Shown piece by piece: positions 54,772 through 63,776 of a stretch of 64,000 nucleotides of DNA (the stretch's first letter is position 1; each line of letters begins with the position of its first letter). The stretch lies in contig CAVTGB010000034.1 in assembly GCA_963734125.1 (NCBI GenBank), positions 1 to 64,000 on the forward strand, given 5' to 3'. The translations under genes were made by a program, and so were the position numbers. The notes beneath the pieces are model-generated. The model was not told where the DNA came from. It did no database searches and saw only the letters and a list, made by a program, of their open reading frames with translations. This stretch comes from DATARH01 sp963734125 (GTDB lineage: Bacteria; Pseudomonadota; Alphaproteobacteria; ATCC43930; CGMCC-115725).

Positions 54772-55758
54772 ATGAGCACCGTTCTTAGACGAATTCTGGT
54801 CACCGGCGGCGCCGGATTCCTCGGCTCGCATCTCTGCGAGCGACTGCGTGCCGAGGGCCACGACGTGCTCTGCGTCGACAATTACTTTACCGGGCGCAAG
54901 GACAACATCGCTCACCTGCTCGGCAATTCGCTGTTCGAAGCGATGCGGCATGACGTGACCCACCCGCTGTTCGTCGAGGTCGACGAGATCTACAACCTGG
55001 CCTGCCCTGCATCACCCATCCATTACCAATTCGATCCGGTGCAGACGACCAAGACCAGCGTCATCGGCGCCATCAACATGCTCGGCCTCGCCAAGCGGGT
55101 GAAGGCCAAGATCCTGCAAACCTCGACCTCCGAGGTGTACGGCGACCCAACGGTGCACCCGCAGCCCGAAAGCTACCGCGGCAGCGTCAACCCGATCGGC
55201 CCCAGGGCCTGCTATGACGAGGGCAAGCGCTGCGCCGAGACGCTGTTTTTCGATTATCACCGGCAGCACAATGTGCGCATCAAGGTCGTGCGCATATTCA
55301 ATACTTACGGTCCGCGCATGCACCCCAATGACGGCAGGGTGGTCTCGAACTTCATCGTGCAGGCGCTCAAGAACGAGCCGATCACGCTTTACGGCGACGG
55401 CAGCCAAACCCGCGCGTTCTGCTATGTCGACGACATGATCGAGGGCTTCGTGCGGATGATGGATGCCCCCGATGAGCTGATCGGGCCGGTCAACCTCGGC
55501 AATCCGGTGGAAACCACGGTCGCCGAGCTCGCCCGGCTGATCATCGAGCTGACCGGCGCGCGCTCCAGGATCGTGCACCGGCCGCTACCGGTCGACGATC
55601 CGATCCAGCGTTGCCCCGACATCTCCGCGGCGAGGAGGCTGCTCAAATGGCAGCCGCAAACCGCGCTGCGCCCCGGCCTGGAGCGCACGATCGCCTATTT
55701 CGAGAAGCTCCTTACCGAGCGCGGCGAGACGCCCAAGCGGACGGTGGCGGCGGCGTGA
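54772..55758 (+). CDS. UDP-glucuronate decarboxylase (UDP-xylose synthase)
   Basis: 328 residues. Extended SDR: RILVTGGAGFLGSHLCERLR, ACPASPIHYQFDPVQTTKTS, LQTSTSEVYGDPTVHPQPES and the catalytic Tyr/Lys in RACYDEGKRCAETLFFDYHR (YDEGKR is characteristic of UXS), plus RIFNTYGPRMHPNDGRVVSN. It converts UDP-glucuronate from Ugd to UDP-xylose, releasing carbon dioxide. The pair supplies sugars for the adjacent polysaccharide genes. Confidence 0.93.
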   Translation: MSTVLRRILVTGGAGFLGSHLCERLRAEGHDVLCVDNYFTGRKDNIAHLLGNSLFEAMRHDVTHPLFVEVDEIYNLACPASPIHYQFDPVQTTKTSVIGAINMLGLAKRVKAKILQTSTSEVYGDPTVHPQPESYRGSVNPIGPRACYDEGKRCAETLFFDYHRQHNVRIKVVRIFNTYGPRMHPNDGRVVSNFIVQALKNEPITLYGDGSQTRAFCYVDDMIEGFVRMMDAPDELIGPVNLGNPVETTVAELARLIIELTGARSRIVHRPLPVDDPIQRCPDISAARRLLKWQPQTALRPGLERTIAYFEKLLTERGETPKRTVAAA

Positions 55759-55770
55759 ATGGCGCCCCGC

Positions 55771-56061
55771 TTAGGGACCCAACAGCGGGACGTGCGTCTG
55801 ACAGCGGCCGCGGGCCTCGACCAGACGGCCGGGGGAAGCGCCGACACTCCTGTCCTGTAGCGGCTGATAGGACGTCGCACACATCTGATCAGCCAGGAGG
55901 CCGTTGAGGGCCGGGTCATTGGCGTTGAACTCGGCAAATTCGGGCGGCATATCGCCTGCCGGAACAAGCGCGCTGGTGCCGAAATCATCCTTGACCGGGA
56001 TATAAGGCGTACAGCCCGCCATCAACGGCGACAGGATCACGAGGGTAAACAAGATCCGCAT
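55771..56061 (-). CDS. Small lipoprotein of unknown function
   Basis: 96 residues. Signal peptide with lipobox: MRILFTLVILSPLMAGCTPY (Cys at 17). After it come VKDDFGTSALVPAGDMPPEF, AEFNANDPALNGLLADQM and two further cysteines. The acidic-aspartate start after the Cys does not indicate retention signals clearly. No domain recognised. Convergent with the UXS gene; the upstream in-frame start adds 20 residues that would hide the signal peptide. Confidence 0.7.
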   Translation of the reverse strand: MRILFTLVILSPLMAGCTPYIPVKDDFGTSALVPAGDMPPEFAEFNANDPALNGLLADQMCATSYQPLQDRSVGASPGRLVEARGRCQTHVPLLGP

Positions 56062-56200
56062 GGTACCATCCGAGGCTCGCCGAAGCCGCCGTAGTGTGCC
56101 GATAGGCGGGCAAGGACGCAACTACAGCGTTGCGGCGGGCTCCCGCCAGCTACACCACGCCCGCGTGCGCGGCTGCGTTGGCCGCGCAGGCGAAAATTCG

Positions 56201-57766
56201 TCAGCGGCGCTTGCCTGACCCGCCGCCGCCATGGCCGGCGCCACCCGCGCCCATGCGCACCGCCCCGCCGCCGCCGTGGCCAAACCCGCCGCCGTGACCG
56301 ACGAACCCGCCGCCGTGGCTGAACCCGCGACTCGCGGCCATGTGCACCGCCCCACCACCGCAAATCGACCCGCGCGTGGGACCGGCAAATCCGAACCGCC
56401 CGCCGCCACGACGCCCGCCCCAGGCCGTGTGGCCGGACATCGTCGCGCGCGCCGCTGTGCCGCTTCTGTAGGCCGAGCGCCCCGACATCGCCGCGCGGGT
56501 CGCCGCGGCGTGGCCCCTTGAGGCCGAGCGCCCTGAAACCGCCGTGCGGGTTGCCGCGGTGCGGCCGGAGGCGGTGCGGCCTGAAACCGCCGTCGCGCGG
56601 GCCGCCGACGTGCGGGCCGAGGCCGCGACCGCACCGCGCGTGGCGGTGGTCCCGCCGCTGGCAACACGGGTCGTGGAGGCCGTGCCCCCGCGAGCGGCGC
56701 TGGTAGTGGCGGTCGAACGATGCGTCCAGACGCCGCCGGCGAAGCCCTCACGCCCGCCGGAGACCACGGTGAAGCTCGTGTTGTTGACGATGATGTTGCC
56801 GCCGCCCCAATTGAAATTCCACCAGCCCCACCACGGACGGTAATAGGCAATGTCGATACCGTACCCGAAGCCGATATAGAACCCGGGCGCGAACGCAAAG
56901 CCGACCGGCAATGGGAACAGGTAGGGTGGATAGTCCGGGTATAGCCAAGGACCGTAGATCGCCACCGGATTATAGACCGGCACAGTGACGACATCCGGGT
57001 TAGCTGGTGCAACGGTGATATAATTGGCTTTGTGTTCGACGATGCAGCCGCATTGCGGGCCGCTCCTGAAATTTCCCGCGTCGACCGCTTGCTGACGCAG
57101 CTTTTGAACCTCGTTCATCACGTCGCTCTGCTGCGCGACGAAGATGGCGCCGAGCTTCTGGGTCCACTCGATCCGGGTGTTCATCAGCTCGAGCACATGC
57201 GGGAACGGCACCAGCGCCTTGACGCTTGGGTCCCAATTCTGGTCTTGCAGCGCGTTGGCGAGAGCCTCGCCCTTCAACCGACGATGGGCCGGTTCAGCGA
57301 CCCAGCGCGCCGCCTCGACGATCTCGACCGGATAGCTCGACGCCATCAGGATCTGGCCGAGCAGCTGGTCTGGATAGAGCGCGACCGGCGCCAACAGCTG
57401 GGCCAGTTCGGCCTCCGACGCGCGCGGGCCGGCCGTCGCCTCCGGTGTCGGCGCAGCCGCCTGCGCCGACGGTTCTGCGGCGGCCGGCGGGCTGGCCGGC
57501 GCTGCGGCGGAAGGCGCGGTTGCGGGTTCCGGAGCGGATTGCGGGGTAGCAGGCGCGGCTTGCGCTTGCGCGATTAGCTGGTGTGAGGCGGCCGACGAGT
57601 TGGCCGACGGGTGTGCTGCTAGCGCCGGTGAGGCCGGCTGCGCGTCACCGGGAGCGGCACCCAGCTGTGGCATGTCTTGGGCGAAAGACGTCACGTAGGA
57701 CAGGCCGAGCGAGACGGTCACTCCAGCCGACAGCATCAGCCGACTGGGAAAATGAGCAAACTTCAT
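56201..57766 (-). CDS. DUF3300 protein with long low-complexity tail
   Basis: About 521 residues. A signal peptide (~1-30) is followed by an Ala/Pro-rich linker, then the DUF3300 core (~115-250): ASEAELAQLLAPVALYPDQL, LGQILMASSYPVEIVEAARW and DPSVKALVPFPHVLELMNTR. Next are Trp/Tyr-rich stretches (YYRPWWGWWNFNWGGGNIIV) and a repetitive region with Ser-Gly-Arg and Ala-Thr-Arg units (AVSGRTASGRTAATR and similar), ending in a Gly/His-rich tail. It is exported; the repeats suggest a disordered or matrix-binding tail. Function unknown. Confidence 0.82.
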   Translation of the reverse strand: MKFAHFPSRLMLSAGVTVSLGLSYVTSFAQDMPQLGAAPGDAQPASPALAAHPSANSSAASHQLIAQAQAAPATPQSAPEPATAPSAAAPASPPAAAEPSAQAAAPTPEATAGPRASEAELAQLLAPVALYPDQLLGQILMASSYPVEIVEAARWVAEPAHRRLKGEALANALQDQNWDPSVKALVPFPHVLELMNTRIEWTQKLGAIFVAQQSDVMNEVQKLRQQAVDAGNFRSGPQCGCIVEHKANYITVAPANPDVVTVPVYNPVAIYGPWLYPDYPPYLFPLPVGFAFAPGFYIGFGYGIDIAYYRPWWGWWNFNWGGGNIIVNNTSFTVVSGGREGFAGGVWTHRSTATTSAARGGTASTTRVASGGTTATRGAVAASARTSAARATAVSGRTASGRTAATRTAVSGRSASRGHAAATRAAMSGRSAYRSGTAARATMSGHTAWGGRRGGGRFGFAGPTRGSICGGGAVHMAASRGFSHGGGFVGHGGGFGHGGGGAVRMGAGGAGHGGGGSGKRR

Positions 57767-57939
57767 CGCATGCCTCACGGAGCTTTCGTTTTATCAAACG
57801 GATTCCGCCACCCGAATTGGCGAACGCACCCGGGCGGGAAAGGTTGCAGCGATAGGAAATTATAGCGCGGCCTCCCGGGCAAAAATTCCCGCGAGGGAGG
57901 GTCATGGCCGCCGGTGCGCGAGGGCAGGCGCCATCCCTC

Positions 57940-58710
57940 CTACCCCTGCGCCGCCGGTTCGACAGTGCCGATCAGGATCGTGACATTGTCGACCGCGCCC
58001 CGCGCCAGCACGCGGTCGCACAACCGTTCAGCAGCGATGCGCGGCGACGCCGCAGCGATCTCGCGCGCGATTTCGGCGTCGCTGACCATGTTGGTCAGGC
58101 CATCGCTGCACAGCAGAAAACGATCACCGGCGAACAGCTTCTCGCGCAGGATGCCGAATTCGAGCCGGCCGGCGCCGATCGCCCGGGTAACGATGTGCGA
58201 TTGCGGATGATGGGCGGCAGCTTCCACCGACAGCAGCCCGGCATCGACCAGCTCCTGCACACGGCTGTGATCGACCGTCAGCTGCTGAAGGGTGTTGTTG
58301 CGCCACCGATAAACCCGGCTGTCTCCGGCCCATAGCACAGCGAACTCGCGGGGGTCGGCGAGGAGGACGACGACCGTGCTGGCGATTACCGCGCCGGGGC
58401 CGAGCCGGGATGCCCGAAGGCGCAGCTCGCCATCGACCTCGCGCAACCGCGCGGCGGCGCCTTGGACGACGTCGCCGAACTCGCCCGCTGCTTTGAATTC
58501 ACCGAGCGCGGCGACGATGCGGGCGCTGGCATAGTCGCCTTGTTCGTGGCCACCCATGCCGTCGGCCACCGCCCAAAGCCCAAGCCCGGGGCCGTGCTCG
58601 GGCCGGTCGAGAAAGGCGTCCTCATTGCGCCGGCGCACCAGGCCGACATGGGTCAGCCCGTGCGAGACGATATGAAGAGAACTCGGCCGGGCCCGCATCA
58701 TGCCCCGCAT
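57940..58710 (-). CDS. PP2C-family serine/threonine phosphatase
   Basis: 256 residues. Metal-site motifs: RRRNEDAFLDRPEHGPGLGL, LWAVADGMGGHEQGDYASAR, VLWAGDSRVYRWRNNTLQQL, FLLCSDGLTNMVSDAEIARE and AVDNVTILIGTVEPA. A Mn/Mg-dependent phosphatase, active-site Asp residues all present. It follows the ABC1-kinase-like gene with a TGATG overlap at 58710, so start ATG 58710 is preferred over GTG 58713. Together they suggest a kinase/phosphatase pair. Confidence 0.9.
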   Translation of the reverse strand: MRGMMRARPSSLHIVSHGLTHVGLVRRRNEDAFLDRPEHGPGLGLWAVADGMGGHEQGDYASARIVAALGEFKAAGEFGDVVQGAAARLREVDGELRLRASRLGPGAVIASTVVVLLADPREFAVLWAGDSRVYRWRNNTLQQLTVDHSRVQELVDAGLLSVEAAAHHPQSHIVTRAIGAGRLEFGILREKLFAGDRFLLCSDGLTNMVSDAEIAREIAAASPRIAAERLCDRVLARGAVDNVTILIGTVEPAAQG

Positions 58711-60050
58711 CACGAGATCAACGGCACGCCGGCGCCGTTGAGCGCCTTTGTCTGGCGTTCGCCAAGCACCCTCTCGTCGAAATCGTCGATCAGCTCGTGG
58801 AACAGCCGGTGCCAGTTGACCTTGGCCTGCAAGTGCAGAAACACCGAGCCGAGGCCGACCGCGGCGCGGTCCATGAAGACAAAGGCGCGCGGTGGCGCGA
58901 TGCCGCCCAAGCGGCGGATGTCGCGATGCACGCTGTCGACCAGCCCGCGGCTGTCGCCGCCGGTCGTCTTCTCCTGGATCATCCGCGCCCGGTCATCGAG
59001 CAGCGGCCCATAGACAAAGGCCGCCCAGCGGTTGAGGACGGCGATCATCTCGTGCGACAGCCCGGCGAAGCCCCAGCCGCGATAGGCCGCGACCGCCAGC
59101 TCCTGATCGTTGCGCTCCAACGCGTGATAAAGGTCGATGACGCCTTTGACAAAACTCGGCGGAAACACGCGGACGCAGCCGAAATCGAGCAAATTGACGG
59201 TACGGTCGGGCGCGACGGTGTAATTACCGAGATGCGGGTCGCCGTGGATGACACCATAAAAGTAGAATGGCACGTACCAGATCCGGAACATGCGCAACGC
59301 GACCCTGTTGCGCACCGCCAGCGGCGCCTTGGCAATCTCGAGGATCGGCTCGCCGTCGAGCCAGGTCATCGTCAACAGCCGTCGGGTCGACAATTCGGGC
59401 ACCGGACGCGGCACGGCAACCCCGGGTTCGTCCTTCAGGATCTCGCGGTAGAGCCGCATATGCGCGGCCTCGCGCAGATAATCCAATTCCTCGCGCAGCC
59501 GGTCGGCGATCTCGGCGTGGATGTCGGCCGTTGAAACCGCACGGTCGTAGCGCTCGTAAAGGCCCATCGCCAGCTTCAGTTGGCGCAGATCGGCTTCGAC
59601 GGCGGAGGCCATCTCGGGATATTGCAGCTTGCAGGCGAGCGGGGTTCCATCCAAGCCGACCGCGCGATGAACCTGGCCTAATGACGCGGCGCGCGCTGCC
59701 TCGTGCTCGAAGCTGGCGAAGCGACCCTGCCAATCCGGCCCCAATTCGCCCATCATGCGGCGGCGCGCGAATGGCCAGCCCATCGCCGGCGCGTTGGCCT
59801 GGAGCTGGATCAGCTCGCGGACATATTCCTCGGGGAGCGCATCGGGGATTGTGGCGAGGAGTTGGGCCACCTTCATCAGCGGCCCCTTGATGCCGCCGAG
59901 CGCGGCCTTGAGATCAGCGGCGTGGCGCTCGCGATCGATCGGCACCCCAAGATAGCGCTCGCCGGCAAGGCGCGCCGCCAGCCCCCCCATCGCGCCGCCA
60001 ACCCGCGCATAGCGCCGCACGCGGCCGGCAAAGCTGTCATCGTCGCTCAC
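58710..60050 (-). CDS. ABC1/AarF/UbiB-family atypical kinase
   Basis: 446 residues. The family KxGQ motif appears as GIKGPLMKVAQLLATIPDAL (Val for Gly). Other landmarks: AARAASLGQVHRAVGLDGTP (Ala-rich nucleotide loop), CKLQYPEMASAVEADLRQLK, FYFYGVIHGDPHLGNYTVAP and NLLDFGCVRVFPPSF (metal Asp). Related to ubiquinone-biosynthesis kinases and ABC1 proteins. Linked to the PP2C gene by a TGATG overlap at its stop; the partner or substrate is unknown. Confidence 0.88.
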   Translation of the reverse strand: MSDDDSFAGRVRRYARVGGAMGGLAARLAGERYLGVPIDRERHAADLKAALGGIKGPLMKVAQLLATIPDALPEEYVRELIQLQANAPAMGWPFARRRMMGELGPDWQGRFASFEHEAARAASLGQVHRAVGLDGTPLACKLQYPEMASAVEADLRQLKLAMGLYERYDRAVSTADIHAEIADRLREELDYLREAAHMRLYREILKDEPGVAVPRPVPELSTRRLLTMTWLDGEPILEIAKAPLAVRNRVALRMFRIWYVPFYFYGVIHGDPHLGNYTVAPDRTVNLLDFGCVRVFPPSFVKGVIDLYHALERNDQELAVAAYRGWGFAGLSHEMIAVLNRWAAFVYGPLLDDRARMIQEKTTGGDSRGLVDSVHRDIRRLGGIAPPRAFVFMDRAAVGLGSVFLHLQAKVNWHRLFHELIDDFDERVLGERQTKALNGAGVPLIS

Positions 60051-60164
60051 GGCCTATCGGGACCTTCTCTCAAACAGACAAAAGGTGTTCGCCACACTAT
60101 GCCCCGGCGGCGCGGCCCCAAGGGAGGATTTGTCGGGGGCAGCTTCCGGCACACCCGGGGAGTG

Positions 60165-61811
60165 TCACGTCCGACGGTTAGCGGCGAGCGGCCGGCGCGC
60201 GAGTATGAGGGAGGTGCCGGGAACGAACTCGGTCATCGGTTTGCCGTCGAGGACCGAGAGAAAACTGGGCGCGGCGGCATTTTCGGTGATCAGGCGCAGC
60301 AACTCCTCCTGTTCGAACAAACGCTGGTCGTTGGCACGTTCGCCCGGAGTGCCGTGGACCAGCTCATGGATGACCAGAGCTCCGCCCGGTGAGAGAGCGT
60401 CCCAGCAGGCGCGCAGGATATCCCCGACACGGTCGCGCTGGGCCATCAAGAGGCTGTGGAAAAAGGTGATCGCGTGCGGCGCCGGACCGCCGGGGACACC
60501 GCCTTCGGGGATCTCGTCCATCGACTGCGTCAGCAACTCGAGCGGCAGCGGGCGCGGCGAGCGCCCCGCCAGCCAGCGCCCGATCACCTCGACCCTGAAC
60601 GGATCCCTGTCGATCGCCGCGACGTTCCATCCCTTGGCGGCCAGCTCCAACCCGAGAAAGCCGCAGCCGCCGCCGATATCGACCAACGTCGGGTTCCGAC
60701 CCCATCCGAGCTGGGTGGCCATCTGCTCCAAGAGCAGCGAGTTCCGGGTCGTGCCCAACATCGAATACATGAAACTGCGGGAGGCGACCCCTTCCCAGCC
60801 CTTTTCGGAGAACTTCTCGCGGAACCCCTCATAAGCGCGGTGCAGGAACGGGTAGGAGGTCGGTAAAGAGGCGACGCAATCGGCCAAATCGTCGGTGCGG
60901 TCGAGACGGATCCAGCGCGCATTGTCCCTGTGCACGGCCGCCGCGGACAAAATCTTGCACAGCCTTTCAGCCATCCCATTGTCGTCTCGCTCGATCAGAG
61001 CGGCCGCGGTCTCGCGCTCGGCCAGCAATGTCCCAAGCCATGCCGCGGTAAAGGCGTTGACGAAAACCGCGCCGACGTAGCATCGCACCAGCAAGAGGTC
61101 GACCGGCTCGCTCAGCGGTCCGAACATGAACTTCGGGTCGGCGGCGCTGCCGCTCGCCTTGGCGATGTCGCTTGCCCAAACCGCGAGATGGATCTGCCGC
61201 TGGTCGCCGATCCACTCGGCCGGCGCGGCCGGCACCGCGGCCTTACCCTCGGGCGGGTCCGGCGGCGGCTGAACAACCGCAATCAGCTTGGCGGCATCCG
61301 ACCAGTCAGGTTCGATGCGCAGGTCCGTGCGGCAGGCGGTGACCCATTTCCCGTCGAGAGTGCGCCGGTGCACGGCCCACAGATGAACGTCGCCCGGCGG
61401 CAGGGTGACGCCCAGCATCGCCAGGTCGACCACGCGCGCGCGGCCGAGCTTCAGCCGGAAATAGACACGGCCCCGATTGGTCCGGGCTTCGACGACAATA
61501 TCCACCGGCTCTCCGGTATCCTCGCCCAGAAACTGGCAGCGCAGGCGCGGGCTGGGACCGGTCAAGGAGCCGCTGGCGGGCACGGTGACCGCCGGACCGG
61601 AGTGATCAAACTCGAGCGGCCCCTCGGGCGACACCTCGCCCCATCGATTGACCGGACCGATCACCGCCACCGGGTCGTCGGCGCCGGAACGATAATCCGT
61701 GGACGGCCTGTCACCGGTTGTGGTGGCAGCCGATTTTTGTCCGCCGCCCGGCGCCTCGAACATGCGCCGCACAAGCCCCGTCAATCGCCGAGTGATGTCG
61801 GATGTGCTCAT
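60165..61811 (-). CDS. Large SAM-dependent methyltransferase with an unknown N-terminal domain
   Basis: 548 residues. The C-terminal half (~355-540) is a class I methyltransferase: PTLVDIGGGCGFLGLELAAK, NVAAIDRDPFRVEVIGRWLA and a LSPGGALVIHELVHGTPGER segment. The first ~330 residues have no obvious fold; they contain beta-rich segments (PVDIVVEARTNRGRVYFRLK, RARVVDLAMLGVTLPPGDVH) and helices. The start at 61811 (MSTSDITRRLTGLVRRMFEA) was chosen over 61853 for its normal N-terminus. Substrate unknown. Confidence 0.75.
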   Translation of the reverse strand: MSTSDITRRLTGLVRRMFEAPGGGQKSAATTTGDRPSTDYRSGADDPVAVIGPVNRWGEVSPEGPLEFDHSGPAVTVPASGSLTGPSPRLRCQFLGEDTGEPVDIVVEARTNRGRVYFRLKLGRARVVDLAMLGVTLPPGDVHLWAVHRRTLDGKWVTACRTDLRIEPDWSDAAKLIAVVQPPPDPPEGKAAVPAAPAEWIGDQRQIHLAVWASDIAKASGSAADPKFMFGPLSEPVDLLLVRCYVGAVFVNAFTAAWLGTLLAERETAAALIERDDNGMAERLCKILSAAAVHRDNARWIRLDRTDDLADCVASLPTSYPFLHRAYEGFREKFSEKGWEGVASRSFMYSMLGTTRNSLLLEQMATQLGWGRNPTLVDIGGGCGFLGLELAAKGWNVAAIDRDPFRVEVIGRWLAGRSPRPLPLELLTQSMDEIPEGGVPGGPAPHAITFFHSLLMAQRDRVGDILRACWDALSPGGALVIHELVHGTPGERANDQRLFEQEELLRLITENAAAPSFLSVLDGKPMTEFVPGTSLILARRPLAANRRT

Positions 61812-61942
61812 TGCAAGCGGGCCCTCACCCGCACCGATCGCTGCCCGAAGCAATCAGGTGGTATCCGCGCCGGGGTTGCAATCCAGCCATTGGCGCGGCG
61901 CGGGCTAGTCTGACTCTCAAAAATTTTTCGGTCACGAAACTA

Positions 61943-63754
61943 TCAGCCCGATGCTTCCAATTCGTCGATGAAGCCGCTGATGACGCCGAGGCCTTTGGAC
62001 CAGAAGGCGGGGTCGGCGGCGTCGAGCCCGAACGGGGCCAGGAGTTCCTTGTGGCGCAAGGTGCCGCCGGCGCGCAACAGGGCGAGATAGCGCTCCGCGA
62101 AGCCCAGATGGGCGCCCTCATAGGCCGCGTAGAGCGAGTTCACCAGGCAATCACCAAAGGCATAGGCATAGACATAGAACGGCGAATGGACGAAGTGCGG
62201 GATGTAGGCCCAGTAATAGCGGTAGGCATCCTCGAGGCGCAATGCCGGGCCGAGGCTGTCGCGCTGGACCTCGAGCCAGATCTCGCAGATCCGCTCGGCG
62301 GTCAGCTCAAACTCGCGCCGCTCGTCATGGATTCGGGTCTCGAAGGTCACAAAGGCGATCTGGCGGATGACGGTGTTGAGCATGTCCTCGACCTTGCCGG
62401 CGAGCATGACGCGACGGCGGCCGGGGTCGCTCTCGCGCGCGAGGAGGGCGCGGAAGGTCAGCATCTCGCCGAAGACCGAAGCGGTCTCGGCCAGCGTCAA
62501 CGGTGTGTCGGCCATCAGCTGGCCTTGCGCGCCGGCCAGCATCTGATGGACACCGTGGCCCAGCTCATGCGCCAGCGTCATCACATCGCGCGTGCGGCCC
62601 TGGTAGTTGAGCAAAAGATACGGGTGGGCGCCCGGCACGGTCGGGTGGGCGAAAGCACCCGGCGCCTTGCCCGGGCGCACCGGCGCATCGATCCAGCGCG
62701 CATCGAAGAAGCGCTCGCCGATCGCGGCCATCTCCGACGAGAAGGCGCGGTAGGCGGAAACCACAGTCGATTGCGCCTCCTCCCACGGGATGGCGCGGTC
62801 ATCCTCGTCGGGCAGCGGCGCGTTGCGGTCCCAGAACGGCAATGCATCGACCCCGAACCAGCGCGCCTTCAGCCGGTAATAGCGATGCGACAAGCTGGGG
62901 TAGCTGGCGCGCACCGCCGCGATCAGCGCGTCGACCACCTCGTCCTCGACGAAGTTCGACAGGTTGCGCGCCGAGATCGGCCGCGGGAAATGGCGCCAAC
63001 GGTCCTCGACCTCCTTGTCCTTGGCGAGCGTGTTGGTGATCAGCGCAAAGAGGCGGCCGTTGCGGCCGAGCACCTCGCCAATTCCCAGCGCCGCCTCGTG
63101 CCGGACCGCGCCGTCGGGGTCGGAGAGGAGGTGCATCGCCTCGGGCTCGGTCAGGTCCCGGCCGCGAAAGGGAAAGCGCAGTTCGGCAATCGTCTCGTCG
63201 AAGAGCCGGGTCCAGGCGGCGCGCCCGGCAACCGATTTTTCGAGCAGCAGCTTTTCCAGATCGTCCGAGAGTTGGTGGGGACGCTGCGCCCGCAGATCGC
63301 GCAGCCACGGGCGATAGCGCGCCAGCGCCGGGTCGGCCGTCTTGACGTCGAGATCAGCCTCTTCCAGCCGGTTGATGTCGAGGGTGAAGAACAACAGATC
63401 GCTCGAGACCGCGGTGATCCGCTCATGCATGGTCTGGAAGAAGCGGGCGATCTCTGGGTCGGCGGTATTGCCGGCCCGCATCAATTCGGCATAGCTCATG
63501 ATCCGGCCGGCCAGTTCCTGCAGCCGTTCGTACTCGGCCACGCTATGCCCGAGTTCGCCGCCCGACAATTCGCCCACTCGGCCCTGATAGCGCCCCCGGA
63601 ACGCCGCGGCCGCCGCCGCGAGATCGGAGAGATCGCGGCTCAGCTCGGGGCTGTCGCGGCCGGGGTAGAGGTCGGCGAGGTCCCATTCGGGCAAGTCGCC
63701 GATGTTCCTCGGCCCACTCCCTGCATTTTCGGCGACATCGTGTGTTGCACTCAT
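61943..63754 (-). CDS. M3-family oligoendopeptidase (PepF/thimet-like)
   Basis: 603 residues, close to the family length. The zinc motif is in VMTLAHELGHGVHQMLAGAQ (HELGH), followed by the second Glu region TLAETASVFGEMLTFRALLA. The helical N-terminal part is typical of M3B peptidases, with RWHIPRPISARNLSNFVEDE-type segments. It would degrade short peptides in the cytoplasm. ATG at 63754. Confidence 0.92.
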   Translation of the reverse strand: MSATHDVAENAGSGPRNIGDLPEWDLADLYPGRDSPELSRDLSDLAAAAAAFRGRYQGRVGELSGGELGHSVAEYERLQELAGRIMSYAELMRAGNTADPEIARFFQTMHERITAVSSDLLFFTLDINRLEEADLDVKTADPALARYRPWLRDLRAQRPHQLSDDLEKLLLEKSVAGRAAWTRLFDETIAELRFPFRGRDLTEPEAMHLLSDPDGAVRHEAALGIGEVLGRNGRLFALITNTLAKDKEVEDRWRHFPRPISARNLSNFVEDEVVDALIAAVRASYPSLSHRYYRLKARWFGVDALPFWDRNAPLPDEDDRAIPWEEAQSTVVSAYRAFSSEMAAIGERFFDARWIDAPVRPGKAPGAFAHPTVPGAHPYLLLNYQGRTRDVMTLAHELGHGVHQMLAGAQGQLMADTPLTLAETASVFGEMLTFRALLARESDPGRRRVMLAGKVEDMLNTVIRQIAFVTFETRIHDERREFELTAERICEIWLEVQRDSLGPALRLEDAYRYYWAYIPHFVHSPFYVYAYAFGDCLVNSLYAAYEGAHLGFAERYLALLRAGGTLRHKELLAPFGLDAADPAFWSKGLGVISGFIDELEASG

Positions 63755-63776
63755 CTGATCCTCGCGCCGGTTGCGG

